Origin: JBHYDC01 sp051861205 | Lineage (GTDB): Bacteria; Pseudomonadota; Alphaproteobacteria; Rhizobiales; Pleomorphomonadaceae | Length of the DNA stretch: 64,000 bases | NCBI GenBank assembly: GCA_051861205.1 | Contig: JBHYDC010000005.1 | Span: 62,001 to 126,000 of the forward strand | Direction: 5' to 3' | Shown here: piece by piece, positions 26,978 to 34,420 of the stretch | Numbering within the stretch: position 1 is the first letter of the stretch | How the letters are laid out: the number at the start of each line of letters is the position of its first letter | Notes under the pieces: generated by a model | What the model saw: only the letters and a program-made list of their open reading frames with translations | Told to the model about the DNA's origin: nothing | Databases searched by the model: none | Position numbers and translations under genes: made by a program

Positions 26978-27940
26978 ATGGCCAATCTCCTGTGGCTCCA
27001 AGGTGGAGCGTGTTCTGGCAATACGATGTCGTTCCTAAACGCCGAGGAACCGAGTGCCTGCGATCTCGTGACCGACTTCGGCATAAACGTACTTTGGCAC
27101 CCTTCCCTCGGCGTCGAGCTGGGCGACAATCTGCAGCGCCTCCTGCGCGCGATCATCGCAAAGGAAATCGTTCTCGACATCTTCGTGTTCGAAGGTTCGG
27201 TCGTGAATGCGCCCGGCGGCACCGGCATGTGGAACCGCTTCGCGGGCCGCGCCATGAAGGACTGGGTGAAGGAGCTTTGCGAAGTCGCGAACTTCACCGT
27301 CGCGATTGGTGACTGCGCCACCTGGGGCGGCATTCCGGCCACCGCGCCGAACCCGTCCGAAAGCCAGGGTCTGCAATTCCTCAAGCGCAGCCACGGCGGT
27401 TTCCTCGGGGTGGACTACCGCTCCAAGGCCGGCCTGCCGGTCATCAACATTCCCGGCTGCCCCGCGCATCCGGACTGGGTCACGCAGATCCTCGTCGCCG
27501 TCGGCACCGGCCGCGCCGGCGACATCGAACTCGACGATCTGCAGCGCCCGAAGACCTTCTTCACGAGCTTCACGCAGACCGGTTGCACCCGCAACATGCA
27601 CTTTGCGTATAAGATCTCGACCACCACGTTCGGTCAGCGCAAGGGTTGCTTGTTCTACGATCTTGGTTGCCGCGGTCCTATGACCCACAGCCCCTGCAAC
27701 CGCATCCTGTGGAACCGCCAGTCCTCCAAGACGCGCGCGGGCATGCCGTGCTTGGGTTGCACCGAGCCGGAATTCCCCTTCTACGACCTGATGCCGGGCA
27801 CGGTTTTCCGCACACAGACGGTCATGGGCGTGCCCAAGGACATGCCGAAGGGCGTGGACAAGTCCGGTTACATCAAGCTCACCGCAGCGGCCAAGTCGGC
27901 ATCGCCGTCCTGGGCTGAACACGACATCTTCGTGGTCTGA
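26978..27940 (+). CDS. hhyS: Group 1h NiFe hydrogenase, small (Fe-S) subunit
   Basis: 320 residues, no twin-arginine leader. It begins MANLLWLQGGACSGNTMSFL, where most small subunits have CxxC; here the second position is Asn (C12-S-G-N15), which in the homologous Ralstonia enzyme goes with an Asp as fourth ligand of the proximal cluster. The remaining cluster motifs are present: GDCATWGG, IPGCPAHPDW, TGCTRNMHF, GCRGPMTHSPCNRILW and PCLGCTEPEFPF. It passes electrons from the NiFe site to an external acceptor. Start ATG 26978 has GGAGG; it is first in the sigma-54 operon, 27 bp before hhyL. Confidence 0.93.
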   Translation: MANLLWLQGGACSGNTMSFLNAEEPSACDLVTDFGINVLWHPSLGVELGDNLQRLLRAIIAKEIVLDIFVFEGSVVNAPGGTGMWNRFAGRAMKDWVKELCEVANFTVAIGDCATWGGIPATAPNPSESQGLQFLKRSHGGFLGVDYRSKAGLPVINIPGCPAHPDWVTQILVAVGTGRAGDIELDDLQRPKTFFTSFTQTGCTRNMHFAYKISTTTFGQRKGCLFYDLGCRGPMTHSPCNRILWNRQSSKTRAGMPCLGCTEPEFPFYDLMPGTVFRTQTVMGVPKDMPKGVDKSGYIKLTAAAKSASPSWAEHDIFVV

Positions 27941-27967
27941 TTTCGAAAAGTTTCTTGGGAGGAACCC

Positions 27968-29578
27968 ATGTCTGCTTCAGCTGTCCAGACTCTGGACATT
28001 TCGCCGGTCGGGCGCGTCGAGGGTGATCTCGACGTGCGCGTCGACATCCAAGACGGTGTCGTCGTCAACGCGTGGACCCACGCCGAGCTTTTCCGCGGTT
28101 TCGAGGTCATTCTGCGCGATAAGGATCCGCAGGCCGGTCTCGTTGTCACGCCGCGTGCTTGCGGCATCTGCGGCGCGTCGCATCTCACCTGTTCTGCCTG
28201 GGCGCTCGATACCGCCTGGAGCACCACTGTGCCGCGCAACGCCATTTTGGCCCGTAACCTCGGCCAGCTCGTCGAGACCATTCAGTCGATCCCGCGCCAT
28301 CACTACGGCCTGTTCATGATCGACATGGTCAACAAGAACTACGAGAAGTCGAAGTACTTCGAAGAGGCCGTGAAGCGCTATGCGCCCTTCACCGGCACCA
28401 GCTACGAGCAGGGCGTCACCATCTCCGGCCGCCCGGTCGAGATTTACGCGCTGCTCGGCGGCCAGTGGCCGCATTCCAGCTTCATGGTGCCCGGCGGTGT
28501 CATGTGCGCCCCGACCCTCACGGACGTCACCCGCGCCTGGGCGATCCTGGAGCATTTCCGCAAGAACTGGATCGAAAGCCTGTTCCTCGGTTGCTCGATG
28601 GAGCGTTACGAGCAGATCCGCTCGTATGACGACTTCATGGCCTGGATGGACGAGAAGCCCGAACACGCCAATTCTGACCTTGGCATGTACTGGCGCATCG
28701 CCAACGACCTCGGCCTCGACAAGTTCGGCCAGGGCCACGGCCGCTTCGTCTCGTGGGGCTACCTGCCGCATGAAGACAAGTACCAGAACCCCACCATGGA
28801 AGGTCGCCCGCACGCGATGTTCATGAAGTCGGGCATCTATGATTCGGCCGCCGACACGCACCGGATCATGAGCCATGAATATGCCCGCGAGGACATGAGC
28901 CGCGCGTGGTACGACGAAGCCGTGGTGCCGGGCGGCGTCCACCCCTTCGACCGCACCACCAAGCCGACGCAGAAGAACGACGTCGACGTCGAGGGCAAGT
29001 ATTCCTGGTCGACCGCCGTGCTTCACTCCGAAGCCGGCCGTGTCGAAGCCGGCCCGCTTGCCCGTCAGCTCGTCGCCGGCGGCACGCATGGCGAAAGCTG
29101 GCAGCACCACGACCCGCTCGTGCTCGACATGTTCAAGCATCTTGGCGGCGCCAGCGTCATGCTGCGTCACTTTGCCCGCCTGCACGAGATGGTTAAGCTC
29201 TATCGTGCGGCCGAGCATTGCCTCCGTGAGTTCAAGCTCAAGGACGAGTGGTACATCAAGCCGAAGGAAAAGGACGGCCGCGGCTTCGGCGCGACCGAGG
29301 CGGCGCGCGGTGCGCTCAGCCACTGGATCGAAGTCAAGGACGGCAAGATCGCCAACTACCAGATCGTCTCGCCGACGACCTGGAATGTCGGTCCCCGTTC
29401 GACCGACGGCATTCGCGGTCCGATCGAGGAGGCCCTCATCGGCACCCCGATCGCCGATATGCACGACCCGGTCGAGGTCGGCCACGTCTGCCGCTCCTAT
29501 GATTCCTGCCTCGTCTGCTGCGTGCACGCCTATGACGCCAAGACCGGCGAAGAGGTTGCCCGCTTCCGGACGGCCTGA
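27968..29578 (+). CDS. hhyL: Group 1h NiFe hydrogenase, large (catalytic) subunit
   Basis: 536 residues. The N-terminal NiFe ligands lie in RACGICGASH (C65, C68) and the C-terminal pair in SYDSCLVCCVHAYD (C514, C517), with D-S-C instead of the common D-P-C, a group 1h trait. Sixteen residues (AYDAKTGEEVARFRTA) follow His520; removal after that His by the endopeptidase is required once nickel is inserted. It oxidises H2. The protein is cytosolic as translated, since neither subunit has a leader. It is preceded by GGGAGG; the next gene starts 80 bp downstream. Confidence 0.95.
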   Translation: MSASAVQTLDISPVGRVEGDLDVRVDIQDGVVVNAWTHAELFRGFEVILRDKDPQAGLVVTPRACGICGASHLTCSAWALDTAWSTTVPRNAILARNLGQLVETIQSIPRHHYGLFMIDMVNKNYEKSKYFEEAVKRYAPFTGTSYEQGVTISGRPVEIYALLGGQWPHSSFMVPGGVMCAPTLTDVTRAWAILEHFRKNWIESLFLGCSMERYEQIRSYDDFMAWMDEKPEHANSDLGMYWRIANDLGLDKFGQGHGRFVSWGYLPHEDKYQNPTMEGRPHAMFMKSGIYDSAADTHRIMSHEYAREDMSRAWYDEAVVPGGVHPFDRTTKPTQKNDVDVEGKYSWSTAVLHSEAGRVEAGPLARQLVAGGTHGESWQHHDPLVLDMFKHLGGASVMLRHFARLHEMVKLYRAAEHCLREFKLKDEWYIKPKEKDGRGFGATEAARGALSHWIEVKDGKIANYQIVSPTTWNVGPRSTDGIRGPIEEALIGTPIADMHDPVEVGHVCRSYDSCLVCCVHAYDAKTGEEVARFRTA

Positions 29579-29658
29579 CGTCGATACCGCAACCGCGATG
29601 CAAAGGCGGGCTCAGAAATGGGCCCGCCTCAACAAACAGGATTGGGGATCAAACGCCT

Positions 29659-29973
29659 ATGTCCGGAAATTCGCCAGAACAAGTCCTCCAGGAAATCAAG
29701 ACGATCCTCGCGTCGGGCCTCAAGACCCAGACCGAGCCGTTTCCTGAAACGGATCGTGCATTCGCCGGCATTTTGGAAGAACTCCGTGCGCTTCCAGCCA
29801 ATGATCTGAAAGGTCGGCTCGTGATCGGCGGCTTCGTCGATCACCCCTATGGGCCCGACCAGCAGCGTTGCCTGGAGTGCATGTACTACCTCGTCCACCG
29901 CAAATGGTGCGATCTGCCCGAGCTGGCGGTTCCGGTGGAGCCGCAGTGGTGGTGCCGCCTCTGGCGCATCTGA
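29659..29973 (+). CDS. Cys-rich small protein conserved near group 1h hydrogenases
   Basis: 104 residues. The N-terminal half is helical (SPEQVLQEIKTILAS, RAFAGILEELRAL). The C-terminal half carries HPYGPDQQRCLECMYYLVHR, then KWCDLPEL and EPQWWCRLWRI, so four cysteines, two of them in CxxC, next to many aromatic residues. This may bind a metal or Fe-S cluster; that is inference. It is encoded between the large subunit and the endopeptidase (3 bp before the latter), so a role in maturation or electron transfer is likely. I know no assigned function. Confidence 0.72.
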   Translation: MSGNSPEQVLQEIKTILASGLKTQTEPFPETDRAFAGILEELRALPANDLKGRLVIGGFVDHPYGPDQQRCLECMYYLVHRKWCDLPELAVPVEPQWWCRLWRI

Positions 29974-29976
29974 CGC

Positions 29977-30471
29977 ATGCTTGTCATTATTGGATGCGGA
30001 AATCCGGTCCGGAGTGACGATGGCGTCGGTTGTGCCATCGCGCAGCGGTTGGAAAGGGTGCATGGCGCGGACAGCCCCATGTCTCCGATCCGTGTATTTG
30101 ACGCCGGCACGAACGGCATGGCGGTGATGTTCCAAGCCCGTGGGGCTTCAAGGCTCATCATCGTCGATGCCTGCCGGACCGGCTCGGATCCCGGCGCCGT
30201 GTTCGAAATTCCCGGCGAGGAAATCGGCGACCGCCAAAGCGCGGGCATCAACTCGCATGATTTTCGTTGGAGCGACGCCATTCACGCCGGCCGGAAAATC
30301 TTCGGCGCCGCCTTCCCCACAGACGTCATGGTTTTTCTGATCGAAGCCGAGAAGCTCGACTTCGGGCTGGAACTCAGCGAAACGGTCGAAAAGGCCGCCT
30401 CCTTCGTGATGGCGCGAATCACCACGCGAATCGAATCGTATCTGGCCGAGCCCACCGCGGAGCATTCATGA
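29977..30471 (+). CDS. NiFe hydrogenase maturation endopeptidase (HycI/HupD family)
   Basis: 164 residues. The N-terminus LVIIGCGNPVRSDDGVGCAI has the family motif GxGNxxxxDDGxG, with the nickel-sensing Asp in it, and the second Asp/His pair appears in IIVDACRTGSDPG and INSHDFRW. The enzyme reads out nickel in the precursor large subunit and cleaves after the C-terminal His (H520 of HhyL). It is the cognate protease by position, three genes into the operon. The stop overlaps the start of the next gene (ATGA). Confidence 0.9.
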   Translation: MLVIIGCGNPVRSDDGVGCAIAQRLERVHGADSPMSPIRVFDAGTNGMAVMFQARGASRLIIVDACRTGSDPGAVFEIPGEEIGDRQSAGINSHDFRWSDAIHAGRKIFGAAFPTDVMVFLIEAEKLDFGLELSETVEKAASFVMARITTRIESYLAEPTAEHS

Positions 30472-30812
30472 CCGGATCGGGCGCCTCCTCCACCGTCACG
30501 GTGTCGCGCGGCAACATTCATATTCCCGCCGCCGTTTATGAAACCTACTTTGCAGGATTGAACGCGGTTATTCTCCTGAGACGCGAGGCGGATCTCCTGA
30601 TCCTCCCAGTCCGACAGGCTGCGGCTGGCGGTTTTCTGCTCAAACTACGCAACAGCGCCGGTGACCGTGTCATTCCGGCCGCCGACTTTTTGCGTGACAA
30701 TGGCATCGAAGATAGTGATACATGCATATGGACCCTGACATGGTCCACGGAAGCGGCAGGACTGTTTGCCCCGGGCGTTTTTGTAAACGAAGTTGTCAGT
30801 TCGCAAAACTAG
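30468..30812 (+). CDS. Hydrogenase-operon protein of unknown function
   Basis: 114 residues from ATG 30468, which overlaps the protease stop. It is a mostly beta, soluble protein (VTVSRGNIHIPAAVYETYF, LLRREADLLILPV, GGFLLKLRNSAGDRVI) with one cysteine (DTCIWTLTW) and several tryptophans. No motif is recognised. Translational coupling to the protease and its place in the sigma-54 operon point to a hydrogenase-specific chaperone or accessory protein. Confidence 0.7.
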   Translation: MTGSGASSTVTVSRGNIHIPAAVYETYFAGLNAVILLRREADLLILPVRQAAAGGFLLKLRNSAGDRVIPAADFLRDNGIEDSDTCIWTLTWSTEAAGLFAPGVFVNEVVSSQN

Positions 30813-30878
30813 TAGACTAGGTCGTCTGTTTGATCATAGAGTCTCTGACAAACAACAATGCGAATGCCGGGGTGAAAC

Positions 30879-31871
30879 GTGCAGGATACGAGGGGCGAGG
30901 AGCAGGTCCGGACCGCTCTCGCGATGGTCGCCGAGCATGACTCGTCGCCGTTCGAGAAGATCGACATGTTGGTCGAGGTCGCCATGGGTCTTCAGACCCG
31001 CCCGCGCGATCCCTCCGACATCGAAGGCGCCATAACCCTCTACGAAGAAGCCCTGTCGCTTTGTCCGCCCGATGAGGAAGCCCTGCGTGCGCGAATCACC
31101 GCACGTCTCGGCACCGCGCTCCAAGCCAATCCGGAAGAGGGCACCCGCTCGCTCGAACGGGCCCGCCGGGCACTTGAGGATGCGCTTGAGGTTCTCCGGC
31201 GCATCGGCAGCGCGGAGGAAATCGCCGAGGGCGAGATGAACCTCGGCCTCACCATCCAGATGCTGTCCGGCGCCCACCGCGCCAAGATCACGGATGCGAT
31301 ATCGGCCTACCAGCGTTCGCTGCGCACCTTCGACCGCATCGCGCACCCCAAAGAATTCGCGATCCTCCAGAACAATCTGGCGACGTCCTTCCTGTCGATG
31401 CCCTTTACCGACGCCCGCTCCAAGATGCGCGAAGCGCTTGCCGTGCAGGCGTTCGAGGAGGGGCTGAAGGTGGTTACCTTCGTGGACCATCCCACCGAAT
31501 ACGCCATGTTGCAGAATAATCTCGGCAATGCGCTGCAATATGCCTCGACCAGCCATGCGGTTGAAAACAACCTGCGCGCCATCGAGGCTTACGATGAGGC
31601 CTTGCGCGTGCGCACCCGTCGCACCACGCCGATGGAATACGCCAACACGATCTCGAACAAGGCCAACTGCCTCGCCAACCTGCCGGATGACTTCGATCAT
31701 CCCGAACGCGGCAACATCGGCAACCTCACGCAAGCCATCGCCTACTACAGCGAAGCGCGGGAAATATTCGAAGAGGGCGGCGAACTGCAAAAAGCCGGCG
31801 TCGTCGGTGAAGCCATCCAGGAACTGGCCGACGAGCTTGCCGCCGCTTCGCGGGCCGCCGGCGGCGCATAA
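30879..31871 (+). CDS. TPR-repeat protein of the hydrogenase operon
   Basis: 330 residues, all helical with tetratricopeptide-like repeats: EGAITLYEEALSLCPP, ARRALEDALEVLRRIG, DAISAYQRSLRTFDRI, NNLGNALQYA, IEAYDEALRVRTR and QAIAYYSEAREIFEEG. There is no signal or membrane segment. Start GTG 30879, with GGGGTGA upstream. TPR proteins scaffold complexes, so a role in assembling or docking the hydrogenase with its electron acceptor is reasonable but inferred. Sixty-six bases separate it from the previous gene. Confidence 0.8.
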   Translation: MQDTRGEEQVRTALAMVAEHDSSPFEKIDMLVEVAMGLQTRPRDPSDIEGAITLYEEALSLCPPDEEALRARITARLGTALQANPEEGTRSLERARRALEDALEVLRRIGSAEEIAEGEMNLGLTIQMLSGAHRAKITDAISAYQRSLRTFDRIAHPKEFAILQNNLATSFLSMPFTDARSKMREALAVQAFEEGLKVVTFVDHPTEYAMLQNNLGNALQYASTSHAVENNLRAIEAYDEALRVRTRRTTPMEYANTISNKANCLANLPDDFDHPERGNIGNLTQAIAYYSEAREIFEEGGELQKAGVVGEAIQELADELAAASRAAGGA

Positions 31872-31918
31872 ACACCAAAGCTTCCCCTCAAACCTTACTT
31901 GACCATACGAGAGAAGAC

Positions 31919-32116
31919 ATGACGCTTACGATTTTCGTTCTGAGTATGATCGTCGGGACGCTGCTGTCCGCCGTTGGCGGAGCGGTCGGCGGCTACCTGG
32001 TCGGCGCCAAGGACCTCGGCACTGAACTCGCCACCTTCGTCGGCATGTTCTACGGCCCGCTCGCCGGCGTCGCCGGCGTGTTGGTCGGGCTTGGCGTGAT
32101 CACGGTTCTGGGCTGA
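31919..32116 (+). CDS. Tiny two-helix membrane protein 1
   Basis: 65 residues with an AUG preceded by GAGAGA. Two hydrophobic segments are separated by a short acidic turn: LTIFVLSMIVGTLLSAVGGA and ELATFVGMFYGPLAGVAGVL. Small residues every few positions (GG, GxxxG) suggest close helix packing or oligomerisation. Eleven bases further on begins a second tiny membrane protein. The pair may anchor the soluble hydrogenase to the membrane; this is inference. Confidence 0.65.
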   Translation: MTLTIFVLSMIVGTLLSAVGGAVGGYLVGAKDLGTELATFVGMFYGPLAGVAGVLVGLGVITVLG

Positions 32117-32127
32117 GGAGCTTCACC

Positions 32128-32352
32128 ATGCTGGATATGGTTCTCAATTCCGCGAAGCTCTTCTTCGCCGGCCGCCTTTTCGCCGATAACGCCAAGGCGT
32201 TCCTCATGATCGCTATAGGGGTGGCGATCACTGCTATCCTCACGGTCGTTCTTGCCAAGCTCGGACTTCCGATCCTGATCGCCGCTGCGATGGGCGGCTT
32301 TTTCGGCGGCATGCTCCAGCCGCGCCTCTTCAAGTCGCTGCGCTTCCGCTGA
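32128..32352 (+). CDS. Tiny two-helix membrane protein 2
   Basis: 74 residues, preceded by GAGGAG. A short amphipathic N-terminus (NSAKLFFAGRLFADNAK) leads to hydrophobic segments around AFLMIAIGVAITAILTVVLA and LPILIAAAMGGFFGGML, ending in a basic tail (QPRLFKSLRFR) that should face the cytosol. Its TGA overlaps the ATG of the NifU-Rieske gene by one base, so expression is coupled. Such a basic tail could bind the soluble redox partners. Confidence 0.65.
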   Translation: MLDMVLNSAKLFFAGRLFADNAKAFLMIAIGVAITAILTVVLAKLGLPILIAAAMGGFFGGMLQPRLFKSLRFR

Positions 32353-33227
32353 TGTCATCCCCCGCCGCCCCGCACGATCCGGATGCGCCCGATCTCGATA
32401 CCCTTTTGAGGGACATCGGGGCGCTGGAAGAGGCTATGAGCGGCTGGGATGAGACCCAGAAGCGCGTTCTCAGCGCCTATGGAACGGCCATCGAGGCCCT
32501 CAACAAGGAAGCCTTGCGCCGGCTTATCGCGGCGGTGAAGGCGGAGCCGGCGGCGCTGCCGACGCTTCGCACCGCCGCCGCGGATCCGATCGTCTACAGC
32601 GTGCTGCGCCGCCACGGCCTCGTCAAAGCCAGCCTCACGGAACGGGTGGATGCCGCGCTCGAAAGCGTGCGGCCGATGCTTGCGTCCCACGGCGGCGGTG
32701 TCGATCTCGTTGCGGTCGTCCCGCCGAACGCGATCGAAGTGCGCTTCACCGGCGCCTGCGACAGCTGCGCCGCTTCCGCTATGACCTTCCACGCCGGCGT
32801 CAAAAAGGCCGTCGAGGAGCATTGCCCGGAAATCACCGATATCCGGCAAGTCAAAGGTCTCTCCACCGGCGGCGACGGCGCGGTGAACTTCATCAGCCCA
32901 TTCGCCGGCGGCACCAAAGGGTCTTGGCATCTGGCCTGCCAGCTCTCCGATCTCACCGACAATGCGGTGCTCACCGTCACGCTTGCCGAACGCTCGGTTC
33001 TGGTCGCGCGCGTTGGCGATGTGGTCGCGGCCTATCTCAACGCCTGCGCCCACCTCAGCCTGCCGATCCACGACGGCGAGGTCGAAAACGGCGTCATCAC
33101 CTGTCCCTATCATGGCTTTCAGTATCTCCTTGCTAGCGGCGAATGCATCACCGCCAAGGAAGTGCAGCTTCAGCCCTATCCCGTCCGCGTCATCGGCAGC
33201 CGCGTCGAAGTCAGGGTGATCCTTTAA
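32352..33227 (+). CDS. NifU-domain/Rieske fusion protein, HhyE-like electron carrier
   Basis: 291 residues. Residues 96-168 form a NifU-type C-terminal domain with CxxC (TGACDSCAAS, C136/C139). From about 190 a Rieske domain follows, with its two ligand loops CAH (C232, H234) and CPYHGF (C251, H254). The N-terminal 90 residues are helical. Fusions of this sort accompany high-affinity hydrogenases (HucE/HhyE of mycobacteria) and are proposed to carry electrons from the hydrogenase to the quinone pool. The start overlaps the upstream stop; the NHL gene begins two bases after its stop. Confidence 0.85.
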   Translation: MSSPAAPHDPDAPDLDTLLRDIGALEEAMSGWDETQKRVLSAYGTAIEALNKEALRRLIAAVKAEPAALPTLRTAAADPIVYSVLRRHGLVKASLTERVDAALESVRPMLASHGGGVDLVAVVPPNAIEVRFTGACDSCAASAMTFHAGVKKAVEEHCPEITDIRQVKGLSTGGDGAVNFISPFAGGTKGSWHLACQLSDLTDNAVLTVTLAERSVLVARVGDVVAAYLNACAHLSLPIHDGEVENGVITCPYHGFQYLLASGECITAKEVQLQPYPVRVIGSRVEVRVIL

Positions 33228-33229
33228 GC

Positions 33230-34420
33230 ATGCGCGTTTCTCTGAATCCCGTTCGCCCCACCCTTCCCGGCGTCGCTCCGGCACGGCCCCCCGCGCTGCT
33301 CGATCCGCGCGGCCCCCGCGTCATCCTCGGCGCACCAGACGGTATCGGCGCGCTTGCCGCACCCGTGAAGCCGGCCGCCGATGCCATGTTCGGCCCGCGC
33401 GGCGTCGCGCTTGCCTCCGAGGGCACCCTCGTCGTCTCAGACAGCGGCCACCACCGCCTCCTGATCTGGTCGTCCACACCGACCGCCGACGACGCCCCCG
33501 CCGACATCCTGATCGGCCAACCGGATTTCGGCTGCGAGGGCCGCAACGCCAAGGGCCCTGTCGGGCCCGCCACGCTCAATGTTCCAACCGGCGTCGCCAT
33601 TTCGCAAAGCGGCATGCTCGCCGTCGCCGATGCCTGGAATCACCGCGTCCTCCTTTGGAACGCCGTGCCGCGCGCCCATAATCAGCCCGCCGATGTCGTG
33701 CTCGGCCAAGCCGATTTCACGGGAAATCTCGCCAATCGCGGCGGCGCCACCGGGCCGGACACGCTCGACTGGTGCTACGGCGTCTCGTTCATCGGCGACA
33801 GCCTCGTCGTCTGCGACACCGGCAACCGCCGCGTGCTCATTTGGCGCGCGGTGCCGAGTGAAAACGGCACGCCGGCCGACATAGTGCTGGGTCAGCGCGA
33901 AATGACCAGCCGTGACGAAAGCGCGGGCGCCGACGTCGGCCCTGTGGGCATGCGCTGGCCGCATATGACTGCACTCGTCGCGGGGAATTTCCTCGTCGCC
34001 GATGCCGGCATGAACCGCGTCATGATCTGGAACGGCCTGCCGGACACCGACGGCGCGCCTTGCCACGCTGTGCTCGGTCAGGCCACGCTTGGCGACCAAG
34101 ACCACAACCGCGCCGCCTATTACCCAACCGCCACCGCACTCAATATGCCCTACGGCCTCGCGGAAAGCGGTGGCCGCCTTCTCGTCGCCGACACCGCGAA
34201 CTCCCGCCTCGTCGGTTGGTCTACGGACGCGATCGGCATGGATGCGCCGGCGACAATGCTCGCCGGGCAGCACACCTTCACCGCCAAAGGCGACAACCGC
34301 TGGGCCGCCGCCGCGCGTGACAGCCTCTGCTGGCCCTATGGCCTCGGCGCCTATGGCTCCACGGTCGTCATCGCGGATTCCGGCAACAACCGGGTGTTGA
34401 TCTGGGACGTCGCGTCATGA
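33230..34420 (+). CDS. NHL-repeat beta-propeller protein of the hydrogenase operon
   Basis: 396 residues from ATG 33230. The repeats carry the NHL signature: FGPRGVALASEGTLVVSDSG with HHRLLIW, LAVADAWNHRVLLWN, VVCDTGNRRVLIW, VADAGMNRVMIWN, LVADTANSRLVGW and VIADSGNNRVLIWD, so a six-bladed propeller. Each blade also holds a DIVLGQ/DVVLGQ motif. There is no signal peptide. Such propellers are repeatedly found in group 1h operons and probably serve as a protein-interaction platform. It overlaps hypF (ATGA). Confidence 0.85.
   Translation: MRVSLNPVRPTLPGVAPARPPALLDPRGPRVILGAPDGIGALAAPVKPAADAMFGPRGVALASEGTLVVSDSGHHRLLIWSSTPTADDAPADILIGQPDFGCEGRNAKGPVGPATLNVPTGVAISQSGMLAVADAWNHRVLLWNAVPRAHNQPADVVLGQADFTGNLANRGGATGPDTLDWCYGVSFIGDSLVVCDTGNRRVLIWRAVPSENGTPADIVLGQREMTSRDESAGADVGPVGMRWPHMTALVAGNFLVADAGMNRVMIWNGLPDTDGAPCHAVLGQATLGDQDHNRAAYYPTATALNMPYGLAESGGRLLVADTANSRLVGWSTDAIGMDAPATMLAGQHTFTAKGDNRWAAAARDSLCWPYGLGAYGSTVVIADSGNNRVLIWDVAS

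Noticed and set aside
27977..29527. Long minus-strand open frame opposite hhyL
   Set aside because: Antisense shadow of a strongly conserved hydrogenase gene; no recognisable domain.
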